From Amorphophallus konjac (Eukaryota; Streptophyta; Magnoliopsida; Alismatales; Araceae): a stretch of 64,000 nt of DNA. Both the position numbers and the translations under genes were made by a program. Position 1 is the stretch's first letter, and each line of letters opens with the position of its first letter. Positions 39,301-54,300 of the stretch are shown one piece after another. A model generated the notes under the pieces. That model did no database searches, was not told the origin of the DNA, and was given only the letters and a program-made list of their open reading frames with translations. The stretch is taken from NCBI GenBank assembly GCA_022559845.1, contig CM040124.1, positions 74,113,491 to 74,177,490 on the forward strand, read 5' to 3'.

Positions 39301-42300
39301 ATCTACTCCACCAAGTAGACCCTAAGGCTCAGTTTCATCACAAAATGCATCGGCAAAAGTAATATTTTTCTCCTTTTTTTCTTGTTCTGGGGACTGAAAT
39401 CCTTTTGTTCTTCGTCCATAGCTTAGTCTGACATTTTCCTCTTAAGTTTTGCCTTTTCTGATTTTGTCCAAGACTTAATCTAGAATCTTGCTGCTGAGAC
39501 TCGCTTTTTTGCTTTGCCTAGGAATCTATCCCGGGCATTGCTTGGTGCCCTGCTTACTATGATTGTCGGTATGGACTTTCGGGTCGATTGGGGATTTAAG
39601 TTGAAGTATTGACCATTCCAGCTCGTAGGAAACATGATCTTCCTTGCGCAGAATTTCTGCGGGACAGCTTTGGCTTATTAACTCTTCGGCTGCCTCTCTA
39701 AGGTTTCTCCTTTTCACGCAGCTTCCTTGGGCATCGATCTCTCTCTTTTGAATAAGGGTTTTTAATGCAGTCTTGGATTTCCTTGACATTCTCTGGTAGG
39801 GTGAGACACCCTAGCATGATACTCACATTAGTGGGGACGCTTTCTCTCCACCTCTGCCTAGGTTGCCGGTGGGCCGTGGACCATTATCTGACCCTCTTTA
39901 AGGAGAGTGTCGAATATATTCTTGGTGTACTCCTTTGGGAAGGAGTATCGGTGGCTTGTTTCCTCACCCTTTTTTTTAGATTCCTTCTTGTTCTTCTCTC
40001 GCTTTTTAGCTCGCGCTAGTTCAATTGGAGAAGGAATTTCTGCCCTTGCGGGCGACTGGGAGGTGCCTCCAAAATTGGAGTTGTTGAATCGGGCTTTTCT
40101 TTTAGAGGGTTTAGGGTGACCGTGCGTCTTTATGATTACCTTGCTTCTTTATGTGTTTGGCAGGTGACAATAATTGCCTGCTTGATTATTTCAGGCGACA
40201 CTTCTTGAAACTCGGTCATATGAAGACCGGACTCCTGAGAAGTTTGGAATTTGGTGGAATTGACGGCCCAAAAAAGGTCAAGACCAAAAATTGAAATTTG
40301 GTGGAATTGACATTCTAAAAAGGACTTGCAGGTCAAAACCAGAAGTTTGGAATTTGGTGAAATTGATGGCCCAAAAAAGACTTATAGGCCAAGACCAAAA
40401 CTTGAAATTTAGTGGAATTGACGGTCCAAAAAAGGACTTGTAGGTCAAAACCAGAAGTTTGGAATTTGATGGAATTGACGGTCCAAAAGGACTTGTAAGT
40501 GAAGACCAAAATTTAAAATTTGGTAGAATTGATGGTCCAAAAAAGACTTAATAGGTCAAAATCAGTAGTTGAAATTTGGGTAGAGTTGACAGTCTCAAAT
40601 GACATGTAGTTAACACTACATATGAAATTCAGTATTGAGATATGCTTGCCCTGAATGGGACAAAACCGTAGGAAAAGAGAGACGCCCAAGGTAGTGGCTC
40701 ATGACGATGAGTAATAATAGTTTCTTACTCCTTTCTCTTTTTTTTTCCTTTTTTTCTTTCTTTCTTTTTTTGTTGTTATTTTTCCCTTCTTTTTCTTTTT
40801 CTTCTCTCTTTTCTTTTGATCTCTCTTTTTTCTTCCTCTTTTTTTTCTTTTTCTTTTTTTATCTCTTTTTTTCTTTTTTTCTCTCATTTTTTTCACGTGC
40901 TTGATTCTTGGTGATGCAAAGAAATTTGTGGATCCCCGGACCCTTCCTCTTGAGATAGATGGAGGATCATTGGTTTTGTAGATGAGGCTAATCCACTTGC
41001 AATGTAAGGCTAGAAATTAAGAATTGGGTGACCGACCTTCGTGGCGAAGACATCAAGTGTTGGAGCTGGGGTTGAATTCGACTGCCCTTTGTAGTTTAAG
41101 GGCCAAGGATTAGAGTTGTGGTTAAGTTGACTGACCTTTGTGGTTTGGAAGTCAAAGAATAGGAGTAAAGTTGAGCCGTCCGACCTTTATAGTTTGGAAG
41201 CTGAGAAACTTGGGTTTTAAGCTTGGGTTGGCTAACCTTTGTAGTTTGTAGCCAAGGAATTTGGACCTAAGTTTGGATTTTGGCCAACTTTTGTCGTTTG
41301 TAGCCAACGGAATTTGGCATTTGAGTTTGGATTTTGGCTGACTTTTGGGTTTTGAAACTCGGCTGTCATGTGCGGTTTGGAGGCCAAAAAATGGAGTTGG
41401 GGTTAACTGACCTTTGTGGTTTGGAAGCCAAGGATTGCACTTAGGGTTTGGCTGATCTTTGTGGTTTGGAAGCCGAAAGTTGAAATTTGGGTTGGTTATT
41501 CTAGAACTTGTGATTTGATAGTTTTGATGATGTGTTTGCCACGATTGGACAAAGCCATCGGACAAAGGATGTTTGAGATGGTGGTCCATAATGACAATGC
41601 ATTCCTCCTTTCTTTTTTTTATTTTTTTTTTAACATTATCAACTTCACCGCCCTTTCGGGTTTTCACCGAAGCTGGCCCCCTTTAACTTTTTCCAGTACG
41701 CTCTTTCGGGTTTTCAAATTGAGGGGTTACCTATTTTTGCCTAAAGCGCCCTTTCGGGTTTTCACTCCAGTCGGATTTTATGACCTTTTACCCTTAGGCA
41801 ACCAACAAGTTGGATGCCTAAGTTCATCAGGGCACCTCAATTTTATGCCCTATTTTTTCTCTTTTTTTCCTCTTTTTTTATTGTTATTGTTGTTGTTGTT
41901 ACTTGACGACGTTGTTGTACTTGTTGTTGCTTTTTGTGGTGTTGTTGTAGTTGTTGCTTATTACTGTAGCTACTTATTGCTGTTGGGATAAAGCATCTGG
42001 ATTTCCATTGACCCTCCATCATAAGGAAGATCTGGGGTCAATGACTTGTAAGCCTGTGGCCTTCTAGCTTGAAAAGGGCTTGAAGATGAAGTTTGGGTTT
42101 TGGAATGGTGACAGACTCGGAAGGGGTTTAGGCACCAAGTCTTTGGTTTTTTTTGGTTACTAACTCAAAAAGAGTTTGGGCAACAAATATTTGGTTTTAT
42201 TTTGTGGTTACTGACCCGGAAGGGGTTATGAACCAAGGATTTGGGTTTTGTGTTTTTTTTTTGTGTGATCCAAGGAAGGCTTGGGTAATCAAAGAGTTGG

Positions 42301-45300
42301 TTTTGATGGTGGCTGATTCGGATGAGGTTTTGAACCAAGGATTTGGGTTTCATTTTGGGTGGTTATTGACTCGAAAAGGGTTTTGAACCGGGGATTTGGG
42401 TTTGGTGCGCCCTTTTTTTTCTTCTGAGTGAGTAGTCACTTTTCCCTTTCGAACCACGGTAGGACAGGGTTTTCGAGTAGAGGATAACCACGATGCTGAT
42501 TGATGAAAATATATTTTTTCTTTCTTTTTTTTTTCTTTACCAACCCCGGCGCCCTTTCGGGTTTTCGCCGAAGCTGGCCCCCCCTTTAGCTTTTTCCAAC
42601 ACCCTTTTTCGGGTTTTCACGTCGAGGGGTTACCCAATTTTGCCTGAGACGTCCTTTCGAGTTTTCACCTCAGCCGGGTTTCTTTGGCATTTTTACCTTC
42701 AACCACCCCTGTGGAGGGAATGGCTAAGCCCGCTGGGACATCTCTATTTTAAGCCCCCCCCCCCTTTTTTTTGAAGACCAACAAGTTTCGATAAAGGTGA
42801 ACTTGTCACAGGTAGTGTATGATAACTCGAGTTGCTGTTGCTTTTATTCGGCAATGAGGGTGGCATTGGATTATAGATGTATGGGAGTTGAATGCCATGG
42901 AGACGGTATGCTCATGGATGGTTTCTGACCCTAGGGGGTATGAGACCCAGAGATTGAATGTTTGGTGGTCGCTAGCGGTTTGGGACCAAAGCTCCTCTTT
43001 TTTTTTGGCAATTGCAAGTCTCGGAGAACATAGGACCAAAGAATTGTATGTTTTGACGTTACTAACCCGAAAGGGGTTTAGAATCAAGGGTTTTTTGTGG
43101 CTGCTAACCCTGAAGGGCATGGAACCAAAGGATTGAATTTTAATGGTTGTGAACCTGAAAGGGGTTTTGAACCAAGGTTTGATTTTTGTGGCTGCAGGCC
43201 TTTGAGGGTATGGAACCAAAGGATTGAATATTTGTAGCTACCAACCCAGAGGGAGTTTGGCGTCAAGGTTTGGTTTTTTATTTTTTTATTTCTTTATAGT
43301 CGCAAGCCTTGGATGGCGTGGGACTAATGGATGGGTTTGGGTAGCTATTATCCATAGGAAATATTGAGCAAGTGGGCTTTTAAGGTGTATAAGTGGAAGT
43401 GAGTGACTTTTGGTATGAGAGTTTTTATTTGGTTCCCTGAAAGGACATGCGGTCAGGGAAGTAGAGATTGTTTCCTTTTTTTTTTCTTCTTTCTTTTTTT
43501 TTTTCTGATTTTGTTCACATTACCAGCTTCATCGTCCTTTCGGGTTTTTGCCGAAGTTGACCTTACACGTGGAATTTCTCGCCGTCCGATTCGTCGGACG
43601 GATATGTGTATTTATTCTTTCTCTTTGCATATTTGTTAATTCCGCACTTTTATTTATCATACGATTAGGGTTCGTGTACTAGACTTTTCTCCATCAACCG
43701 AAGTCGATGTTAATTTACATCAGACAAGTCCGAACACCTTTGATTAACTGCTAAAGATCATTTCTTACCCTTACGACCCATGCCCTTAGGGCAGAGGGGA
43801 ATCCTCGTAATTTTCCCTCGAGTGAGGGTTTAATTATAATTTTTCCTTCTTATGAGAACTTGATTATAATTTCCCCTTTTACGAGGGCCTAATCGTAATT
43901 TCTGGCATGACTAAAGCGTCATGCATGACTTTTCTAATTTTCATGAATTTTCTGTGTTTTCTCGGATTTTTGCGGACATTTGAGCAATTTCGAGAAGTTC
44001 CGAGGTAAAAAAATGGAATTTTTTGAACCTTGGCCTTGACGAGGGACATTTCCATAAGTTGGAGGGCATTTCATGCACAAACATTTCTTTCCTTGTTTTT
44101 CGGATTTTTTTGAAATTTTCTGAAAAATACAAGGACTTATATACAATTTCACAAAGATTGAAGGTAAAACTGCAATTTCTGAATTCTTCAAGGGTTTTCA
44201 CATAATTTCCTGCACAGACAAAGTTTCCTGGTCTATTATGAAATTTTCTGATATTTTTCTCAAATACATTGACAGCAAAGATGCAAGATTTCTTGATGTC
44301 GGGGGCATTTTAGACCATCACACCCTAGAATAGGGGTTTTTCTACAATAACTGTGATGGGACTTAATGTTTAAACAAAACCCATCAAGAACGCGCACCTC
44401 CCCTTTCTTCTTCTCCTTTCCCGCAGGGTCTTCTTCTCCTTCAAGTCCTCTCTTCTTCTTCAAGCTTCCTCTTGCTTCTCGTTCTTCCTCCTTGGCCGCT
44501 CCTTTTATAAGGGTTGCAAGGTGGAGTGGAGATGGTGGAGCGTCGGTGGATGCACCCCTCTCCGGTGGAAGCTCAAGAGGTAAGAGGTGTAACCCCCTCC
44601 CCCCTCTTCTTTTTTTTCTATTTTTTTTTCTCTGTGTGGGCCCACAAAACATAGACTGGAGGGGGCTCCCTCCGGTCACGCGGTGACCGGAGGGCCCCCT
44701 CCCCTGGTCCTGCAGTGACCGGAGGGAGGTCCCTCCGGTCTTGGTCAGATCGGAGGACCCCCCCTCCTGTCTAGTTTGACCGGAGGGCACCCCCCCTCCG
44801 GTTAACTGCATACCGGAGGGGGTCTCTCCGATTTTCTGCAGACCGAAGCCCCCCTCCGGCCTGTAGGGAACCAAAGGGGGTTCCCCTCCGGTCGCATGCC
44901 ACCGGAGGGGGTCCCCCCTCCAATCTTCCTTCCATTTGAGAGAGAGAGAGCAAGGGGCGGAGGGGGGGGGGCCTTGGCCCATTCCTTGGCTTCAAAAGTC
45001 TATAAAAGGCCTGTCGTACTTCTGAAAAATCATTTTTTACTGCTAGTAGAACCGGGTTGTAGCACGTGAAGCCTCCTTTGGTTGCTTTTGGCGCTTTGTT
45101 TTGTTCGGGGAATAATTCCGTTGACTGTCATACGGATCGGGAAGATCCGAATAATTGCCTATAGTTGACCTTCCACGCGGATAAGCGAGATTGCTGCCCT
45201 ACGGGATATTTTGATGAACTTCTCCATGTGTAACGCACATATAATATTGCGTGATAATGACGACTCCGTTACCTCGAGGCCATTCATGATCCATTGAATC

Positions 45301-48300
45301 TTCTTCTTCCCTTCTTTCTAAAAATTTTTGAAAATATCATAAATTAATGGTGAACCTTTTTGGGGTCCAAAACCACCTTTAACTTTTTTCGGTATGCCCT
45401 TTCGGGTTTTCACACTGAAGGGTAACCCATTTTTACATGAGATGCCCTTTCGAATTTTCACCTCAATCGGGTTTAAGACCTTTTTGCCCCCAACCACCCC
45501 TGTGGAGGGAATGGCTAAGTCTGCCAGGGCACCTCTATTTTAAGCCCTCCCCCCCTTTTTTTTGCACTCTGGACTTGAGCTCTAACAAGGTGATGATCCA
45601 GCTGAGGTAAATCATATCACGTATGCAGCTTCAGCTTCACATGTTTTTTCCTTGAGTGGGGAGAAGGATTGCTCCCTCTTTTTGTAATTCTTCGTAGATA
45701 AATTTCCCTTTCCGGGGATTTCAATGACAGTCACCTATTTAGCTTTGCTTCTTTAAGTTTCTCTTTAGGCACTTCTTTTCTTGTTCTTCTCCTCAACTTG
45801 TGTTTCATTTTAAGCGGACTGAATGTTTGATGGCCAGGATGGGTGGAACGTGCCCTCTCGAGTTAAATTTTTTGCTTTGAGCTTTTGCCTTGAAGGGCCT
45901 GAGCCAAGAGTGCTCCTCTCTTTCTTTCTCTTTTCTTCTTCTTTTTTTCTTCTTTCTCTGGGATAAAATTTGGTAGGGAATTTTACAGCTTCCCTGTGGA
46001 CAGCGGGGAGAGAAGTTGACACTCGAAGTTTGTTTGATGCCACAGGCATAGGTTTAGGCTTGAAGCTAGTTTTGTGTATCAAAGATGGGGCTTAATAGCA
46101 AAGGATGACTTCTAGCCCAAAGTGAGTTAAGATCCGAAATTGGCGGATCAAGAAATAAGTTTGTGTTCAATACCGGTTTGGTACGAAAGTATGGATTGGA
46201 TTCCATGCACAAGTGGCTTGATGTCAGGAAGACATGTTTGGAGCCATAAGAGGTTTTCAAGCCTCAAGGTTTCGAGTTTAGGTTTTGAAACCTCAAGGTT
46301 TTAAGGCAAACTCCACTGAGGGAGTGTTGAAATTGGAAAGGGAAAGGACAAAGATCCCCCTTGAATCTGCCTTCTTGGCTCTGCCTGTTGTCTTACTTTG
46401 TCTTTTTTCTCCTTCGGGCTTGTTTTTCTAGTTTCGCCTAGAGCTTTGCTTGGAGCCTTCTTCCCCGAACTGACCTTTCTGGCTTTGCTTGGGACTTGGC
46501 TGGGAGCCTTCCGCTTTGGAGTTCTCCTTGGGCTCTTATTTGTCGGAATTACCTTGCTTGAGGTTTCGCCTAAGACTTTGGTCGGAGCATCATTCAGTGC
46601 TTTGCCCCTACCTTTTCTTGGAGTTTTCTTCGCCAGATACCCCCTTTTGACTTTCTGAGATGGCAACTTAGTACTTCAGCAATTTTTTTCTTCGTTCTTC
46701 CTTTTTTGTCTCATATCTTGTCTTGAGGAAAGGAGAATCTATATTGCAGCAGATTAGAACATGCCCTCAAGGTTGAAATTCTTACCTCAGGTTCTTGCCT
46801 TAGAAGACTTAGATTCTTTGAGGCCTCTCTAACCCAGTTGGCCTCTTGTTGCCGCACTTGTACAATTTGTGTTGTTTCATTGATGTTAACTTTTCTTGGC
46901 AATTTCTTTGTCAGGATTGGCTTTCTGTATTTTTTGATCAGTAGCCTATGTGGGATGACATCCTAAGCATGGTGTTTAAAGATGCAAGGAATGCCCCATG
47001 TCTGCTTCTGTGAGCGGTTTTGGGGCATGTTTTATCTTTTTCTTCTAAGGCTCTGAACTCGAGAGAGTGAGCTCCCTTAGTCGGTTAAAACCCAACATCT
47101 GGGACGAGGAAGCCCCAAGGTTATCAGTCTCCTTAGTTCGAATTGCTTCTGAAGACTGAAGGACTTTATTAGACCCCTTTTTCTTTTGCCCCCAATGATG
47201 GAGGGTTTGGAGATCTTGGATTGTTGGCTTCTTTGGCTTGCTGCTAGAATGGCGACTGGGCAGATTGAACTATCGTAGCCTTTTTTATTGCTCGGGCCTC
47301 CTCCTTGGTGACCCATATTTGTTTGATAGATAGTTGCTCCATGGAATCGCCCCCTCCCTTGGGCTTAACGGTTTTGGCTTCATGTGTGAGGCTTGGACAT
47401 TAGCTTCTTTCATTTTCGCCTTAACTTGATGTAGACGGCAAGAGGATTGCCCCCTTGCCCAGGCTTAGAGGCTTTGACTTTCCACCGGTGCGCTGGCTTC
47501 AAACACGAAGCTTAGGCGCTGACTTCTTTCATCTCCGCCTCAACTTGATGTATTCGGCAAAGCATTGTTGTGAGATCGTTTCACCTCCATCTTGCCGATT
47601 GTATTCTTTTTTCTCGACAAGGACCAATCTTGCCAGACTTGGGCATTAGCCGCAATAGATTTTCTACCATGGCGGCAGCATTGCCCTCGGCTAGCAGGAA
47701 TAACATATGGATTTTGTTGGCACTTGGTCTTCAACAGGAAGCCTTCACTTTGACGTGTCGAGCAGCGACAACCACGACTAGGGTGGTGTTGCGCCCTCCT
47801 GGCAAGAATAGCTTTGGACGTGTGTTATATTGACATTTAGGCTTCAAAAGGAAGCGCTTAACCTTTGCCCCCAGTGGCAACAGTACGGGTCGGTATGGCG
47901 TTGCCCCATGTTAGTAGGAGTAGCTTTCGAATGTGTTTTGTCCCAACATTAGGCTTTAACAGAAAACCTTCCCTTTGATGCCCCCAGTGGCAACAACCAT
48001 GGCTGCGGCGATGTAGCCTCCTGTTAGCAGGAGCAACTTGGACATGTATTGTGTTGACATTTGGCCTTTGACAGGAAGCCTTAACCTTGATGCCTCTAGC
48101 GACAGCAATAACGGTTGGGATGGGGTTGCCCCATGTTAGCAGGAGTGGCTTCAGATGTGTTTTGTGTCAACATTAGGCTTCAAAAGGAACCGCTTAGCCT
48201 TGATCCCCCCCGGCAGCCTTAACCTTGATGCCCCCAGCGTCAACTTCAACGGCGGGAATCCTTTGAATTTCTTGCAAGAGTGTGAAGGAGTCACAACCTT

Positions 48301-51300
48301 CATTGAGGCAAGACTATTCTTCCACAGAGAGATGAAAGACAGGAAAAGTCCCACCGGACGTGCCAGTCTATTTCACACATGGAATTTTGTATATCCGTTT
48401 TGTTAGATAAATATGTGTATATTTCGGCATATTTGTTAATTCCGCACTTTTGATTTATCAGACGATTTAGGATTCGTGTACTGGACTTTTCCCCACCGAC
48501 CGGAGTCGGTGTTAATAACTTAATTTACATCGGTACAAGTCCGAACACCTTTGATTGACTGCCGAATAACGCATTTTGCCTCTATGCATTGTGGCATAAA
48601 TGATCTTGATGATCGCCCATGACAGGTACATATTCTTACAAAGAAATTTAAAGACTTTATTTTTTTGAACATATGTAATTTGAACTTTTGAATTACAATC
48701 GGTCTTTCCAGACCTTTACATATGGTCCCAATTATGTAATTGGGTCTTTAGGATTACATCCGGTTATAACCAGAGCCTTTGAATTTGTTTTAATCTGCAT
48801 TTCGACTTTTGAATTTGCTTTCGTCTTGATCGGGTCATTACATTTACTTCTGTCGGACGGTTGAATTTGAATTCCATCACGATCGGACCATTGGATCGCC
48901 AAGATGATCATTGTCGATCCGTCGGATTTGCTTCATGGTCGTGGTCACTCTCTTGATTATGATCGGACTCTTAAGTTGACTTGATGTCCATAAAAGACAT
49001 TTCCGCCCAAGACGGGACATATTTGTAATTTTTCCTTCATCAGGGTATTTGTCACGCCCCGAACCGATAGCAGCGGAAGACACGCTCGGAACGTGGTAGC
49101 GAGACAGTCATGAACCAATAGAGACAAAAGGCCAAGAATGAAAAAAAATTGTAATTTTATTATTGATATTCAAAAAAAAGTCATCTTTACATCTTCATCG
49201 ACTCAACTTACATATATAAAAGAAAGAACAGAAAGACTGAACTACAGGACTGGACTCAAGAAAATAAAGACATGATCTTCAAGGCTCTGGAATCCCTTTC
49301 ACTCTTGCCCCTCCCCATTTGATGGAGTATCTTCATTATTACCTGAAAAATGTTAAGAAGAACTGAGTGAGCAAAAATGCTCAGTAGGAATTACATCTCT
49401 ATCATCAGGAAAGATATAAGTGATTAGCCATTTAATATCGCATGAAAGTTTCAATGATGCACGACGGAAAACTCAATCACTATCAAGAGAGTAGCAAGGT
49501 CAAATGGATGTCCAAGTAAATAAGATAGATAGGAGACATATACAAGAACAAGATGAAGAATGAATAGCCAAGAACATGCACAAGAGATCACAAGTACTAA
49601 AATTCGTATCCACAATTGCCCCTTCCAGGCCTCAATATCCAAAACATGTCAAGTCACACATATACGAATAATGTCAAAGATGTAAATTTGTCTAGAACCA
49701 ATCTTGCATATAGTTGGTGCAATGCCACACTTAATCATTCATAATACCAGTACATGTATGCGCTTTGCCTCGCCCCTAGGACCAGATCCGGGCCCTTATA
49801 AATATCGCCTAGCATTGAGTGTCAAGTTACACCCATAGTCTCATATCAATATTTCCAGGCAATTTACTAATGGCATCAGAATTCCAATAATAGCTCATGT
49901 AATCAAGCGCTAGGAGAGGAGGAACCATTCATTAGGAGGAATAATGCCAAAGATGTAAATTTGTCTAGAACCAATCTTGCATATAGTTGGTGCAATGCCA
50001 CACTTAATCATTCATAATACCAGTACATGTCTGCGCTTTGCCTCGCCCCTAGGACCAGATCCGGGCCCTTATAAATATCGCCTAGCATTGAGTGTCAAGT
50101 TACACCCATAGTCCCATATCAATATTTCCAGACAATTTACTAATGGCATCAGAATTCCAATAATAGCTCATGTAATCAAGCGCTAGGAGAGGAGGAACCA
50201 TTCATTAGGAGGAATTCAAGTTTAAAGGAGATAAGTCATAGAGATGTGACTTAGGTACCAAGAATTTCAAGGAAATTCTAGTAGCAAGTACTGGAATATA
50301 TCATCAAGGGATTGCGAACATCGCAGGTTGGTAGCCTGAAGAGGCTAAAATCTAAAGCAAACTCGCAATGCCACACAAGAACCACGAATTTCGAGGAAAC
50401 TAGGCTAGGTCGCGGTCTACAGGAAACCGCTATCTAATATTAGCAGTCTAGACATGACCGCTATCAGAAGAGGGTCCCAAAGGGTCTGCGTCGACTCACC
50501 AGGCAGGTGCGTCGACTCACAAAACAGGAAACGAGAACGCGGTCAACAGGGAACCGCAGTCTCCAAGCAGCGGACTAGGAAGATCCGCGTCCAGGTCAGG
50601 AAAAGCAGTCGACAAAGGCCATTTCAGTCGATTGAAACAAGGTTCAGTCGACTAAAACAGGGAAAATCAGTCAACCTGCCTACTGAAAACAGAGAAATCA
50701 GTCGACCTGGAAAACATCAGTCGACTGAAATCAGGACTGGCACGCAGGCCCAAGGAAAGAAGATCGTGGTCTGTCGGCCGTCCGCGACCTAATGGTCGCG
50801 GTTCTTAAAATGCCGCCATTTGGGCAGAGTTTGGCAGAACTCAGTCACAACCTCGTGCTGCCTCACTCAAAACCGGTCGAATTCAGTAGGTTCAAGTGTT
50901 CAGGTTACAACTTGCTCGGCGTCCTAGTGGGAATCTCAGGCTCGCGAAGTCTTACGGAGGCCTTGTGATAGCGGTTCCAATCCGACTAAAGGAATATCCG
51001 GCGGAGGGTCCCAACTATCCCAAGAGATAGGGTTTAGAAACTGCGGAAAACGGGAGTGACGGTAAGTCATTATCATCGGAGTGGCATGACCCTCAAACAA
51101 TCATGCAACGCATTAAATGACATGGCTAACAAGTCATGGTAACGCATAAATTTAAGTGTTAACAGATTAACCACAATTAATCTACTTTTTCATGAGGTAG
51201 CGTGGAAAGAAGGTAAGCATCAAGGATCAAGAGCATGGACTTATATTCAGGATTTAGTAATTTTTCATAAATCCTAATAATTAAGTACGTTCTATAACAT

Positions 51301-54300
51301 GCTGACCATCTAAACTTTCAGAAATCAGATTGCGAGAAAGACTGGGTTGCTGGAACCCGAGCACAGATAGCGGTTTAGGCAGGGCCGCTACCAAAAGGTA
51401 GCGGTCTGTCGAAGACCGCGATCTGACCACCTTTGACTATTTCAAAAAAAATGCGACAGGAAGATAGCGGTCTATCGCGGGACCGCGGTCGCGGTCTCCA
51501 GGTAGCGGTCATTGTAGTTCCGCGGCCTGGAATCGAGACTCGCCTTTCGGCGAACTCTGACACGCCTCGACTAAAAACCCGATTGCGATCGCTATATTAT
51601 ATAAAAATTAGGCAAAATGGTACTAAAAGAAAGGGCACTCGAAGGCGCACAAGATGGCATGTTTTATTGAAAGTTAGGCCTGAGAGAAAACCTACCTTAA
51701 ACGGATTAAGAAGGTTGAGGATGATGTCGAAACCTTAACACGTCCTCGCCTCGCTCGACGAATTCCCCCTCGATCTCGCACGTCGCCGGCCGTCCAAGCA
51801 AAATGGAGTTTTCTGAGGGCGTGGCCACCTATTTATTATAGAGCTCATGGAGCCCCTAGGGTCGTGGTATCGATCTTGGAAGGTGAGGGAGATAATCTTG
51901 AGAGGGAATTGCGGATGACCAATTCAACGCCGCCAATCTCAAATCGAAGCTCTAGGGTTAGGGTTTTTCTAGGGAAACAATCAACCTATGTGGGCCAAAG
52001 GTTTAGGGCTCGGTATGAGCCCATTAGATCGCGAATTAAGGTCCAATTAGGCCATAAACGGGGCAGTTCTTCCTAGTTCCGAGTTTACCTAAAAACACCA
52101 TAAATTGGGCCAATAGACCTATTTTGAATTTTCTTTTGGGATTTTCCATGTTGACAATTTTTGTTAGAAATTCTTTTCTCTGCAGGAATATATATTTTTC
52201 CTATTTTATAAATTCTTCGAATTTTCGATTAAGTAATTAATTAATCTTATTTTAATTCGGGTTGGTACAGTATTTCTACAACTTTCCCGAAACATCCGGG
52301 CATTCTTACTGTTTCAAAAGAACTCTGGACATTTCTGCCCTTTCTGACCCTTTTTGGGTATTTTTGCAATTTCTTATCCTATTTGGGTATTTCTATAGTT
52401 TCTTACCTTTTTTCTGGATATTTCTGTAATGTCTTGACTTTTCGGAGATAGCCCCATCACTGATTGACTTCCTGGGCATTTTTGTCATTTCTTAACTTTT
52501 CGTAATATATTTGACATTTTCTTACTTCTCGGAGATGGCCCCGTCACTTATTGACTTCCTGGGCATCCCTACTTTTCTTGACTTTTTGGAGATAACCCCG
52601 TCACTTCTTGACTTCCTAGACATTTCTGTCATTTCATGATTTTTTGAAAATAGCCCCGTCACTTCTTGACTTCCTAAACATTTTTGTCATTTCATGATTT
52701 TTTGAAAATAGCCCCGTCACTTCTTGACTTCCTAGACATTCCGCCTATCATTTCTTTGACTTTTCGAGATATATTTGCATTTTTCTGGATTGTCCTAAAC
52801 TCATTTGCCATTTCTTGACTTGTCAGGGTTTCTTTGCAATTTCAACCATTTCTCAGTTTCCGGACATGATGGCTCTTGACCATGAAAAAATACATGGATT
52901 TAGATGGTTAGCCATAAGTCGAACTCAGGAGAGCGTGCGCTTCAGGGAAGTGGCGTGGTCCCGCTCCACCGAGTAGTACAAACGGCGCGAATCGGAATAA
53001 GGGCATTTTGATAATTCCTAGACAAGCCAAGAGCTTTGTGCAGTTTATGGACTGAGCAGGGATTTTATGTAATCCTCTCACAAGTGGGTGTGTTTTTGCA
53101 ATTTCCCACGTAGGGTTTTTCTACAATTTCCTCACAATTGGGGGTATTTTTGTAATTTTTCATCTTTCAAATATTTTTCTGCAATTTTCCACCTTTCAAG
53201 GGTTATTTCATACTTTCCAGACCTTTCAAGACCTTTTATGTAGTTTTCCACCTCTCGGGCATTTCTACAATTTCCCACCTTTTAAAGGCTTTTCTGCAAT
53301 TTGTCATCATCAAGGGACATTTTTGCAATTTGCCACCATCAACAGAAATTCATGAGACTTGCAATTTCTTCCAAAATTTCATGAGACTTGCAAGTTCTTC
53401 CAGAATTTTAGTCATTTTCGTAGGCCATTTGATTGGGTGGCATATTCCTTACGCTCATCACTACCAAGGGGGCGGGGGGTTGAATGGGGGGACCACACCC
53501 ACTTGCACAGGCGGACTGGGCAAGGCTGCTTCTTGCACCACCCTCCTCCTTCCTCTGCTTCTCCGCTGCCTTGGTCTCCTCGTTGGAGTTTTGCTGTCTT
53601 CTTCTCTTCGTTGGAGTTCCATGCCTTTGCTCTTGGCCGCTCCATTCCTTTTTATAGGTGTTGGGCAATGGACCAGAGGTATAGTACCTCCAGTGGAGGC
53701 TTGGAACATCCCCTTCCGATGGAAGTTGAATAGGTTCACCTCCTCCCCTCTCTTCTTATTCTCTTTTTTTTCTTTTTTTCTCTTTTTTTTTCTTTTCTGA
53801 TGCGCATGAAAGGGGGGACCGGAGGGACCTCCCTCCGGTTGCAGTGCACTGGAGGGGCACCCCCTCCGGTCTGCATGACTGGAGGGAGGCCCCCCTCTGG
53901 TTTGCACAACCGGAGGGAGACCCCCTCCGGTCCAGGGATGTCAGTATCGGTTTCGGACTCGGTTTCGGTTTCGGCCGAAACCGGCCGAAAAGTATCAAAA
54001 AAATCAAAATAAGTCTAAAAAATCAGAAATAATTCAAAAAAATATGAATAATCACGTAAAATTCATAAAATTCATTAGACATGCATTTGATTGTAAAGAA
54101 CTTAGATTAAGTGCAATAAACATGAAGTAGGCATTGAAGTTCAAACATTGAACATGTTAAACTAATATTCTTGAGTACATACTAATATTGAGTGCATGTT
54201 AAACATGAAATATGTTCAAACTATACAATAAACATGATCCTTACTTAAATGATGATGCACTAATATGGATAATAACTAGAAGAACATTCTCCCTCATCGT

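Noticed and set aside
41152..41667. 171-codon minus-strand frame with repeated LPNHK-type motifs
   Set aside because: It follows a non-coding tandem array on the + strand (tttgtggtttggaagcc); the repeats reflect the DNA units.
44260..44982. 240-codon minus-strand frame
   Set aside because: It is generated by the CCGGAGGG array and CT-rich tract of a family A LTR; the repeated Gly/Pro words have no family.
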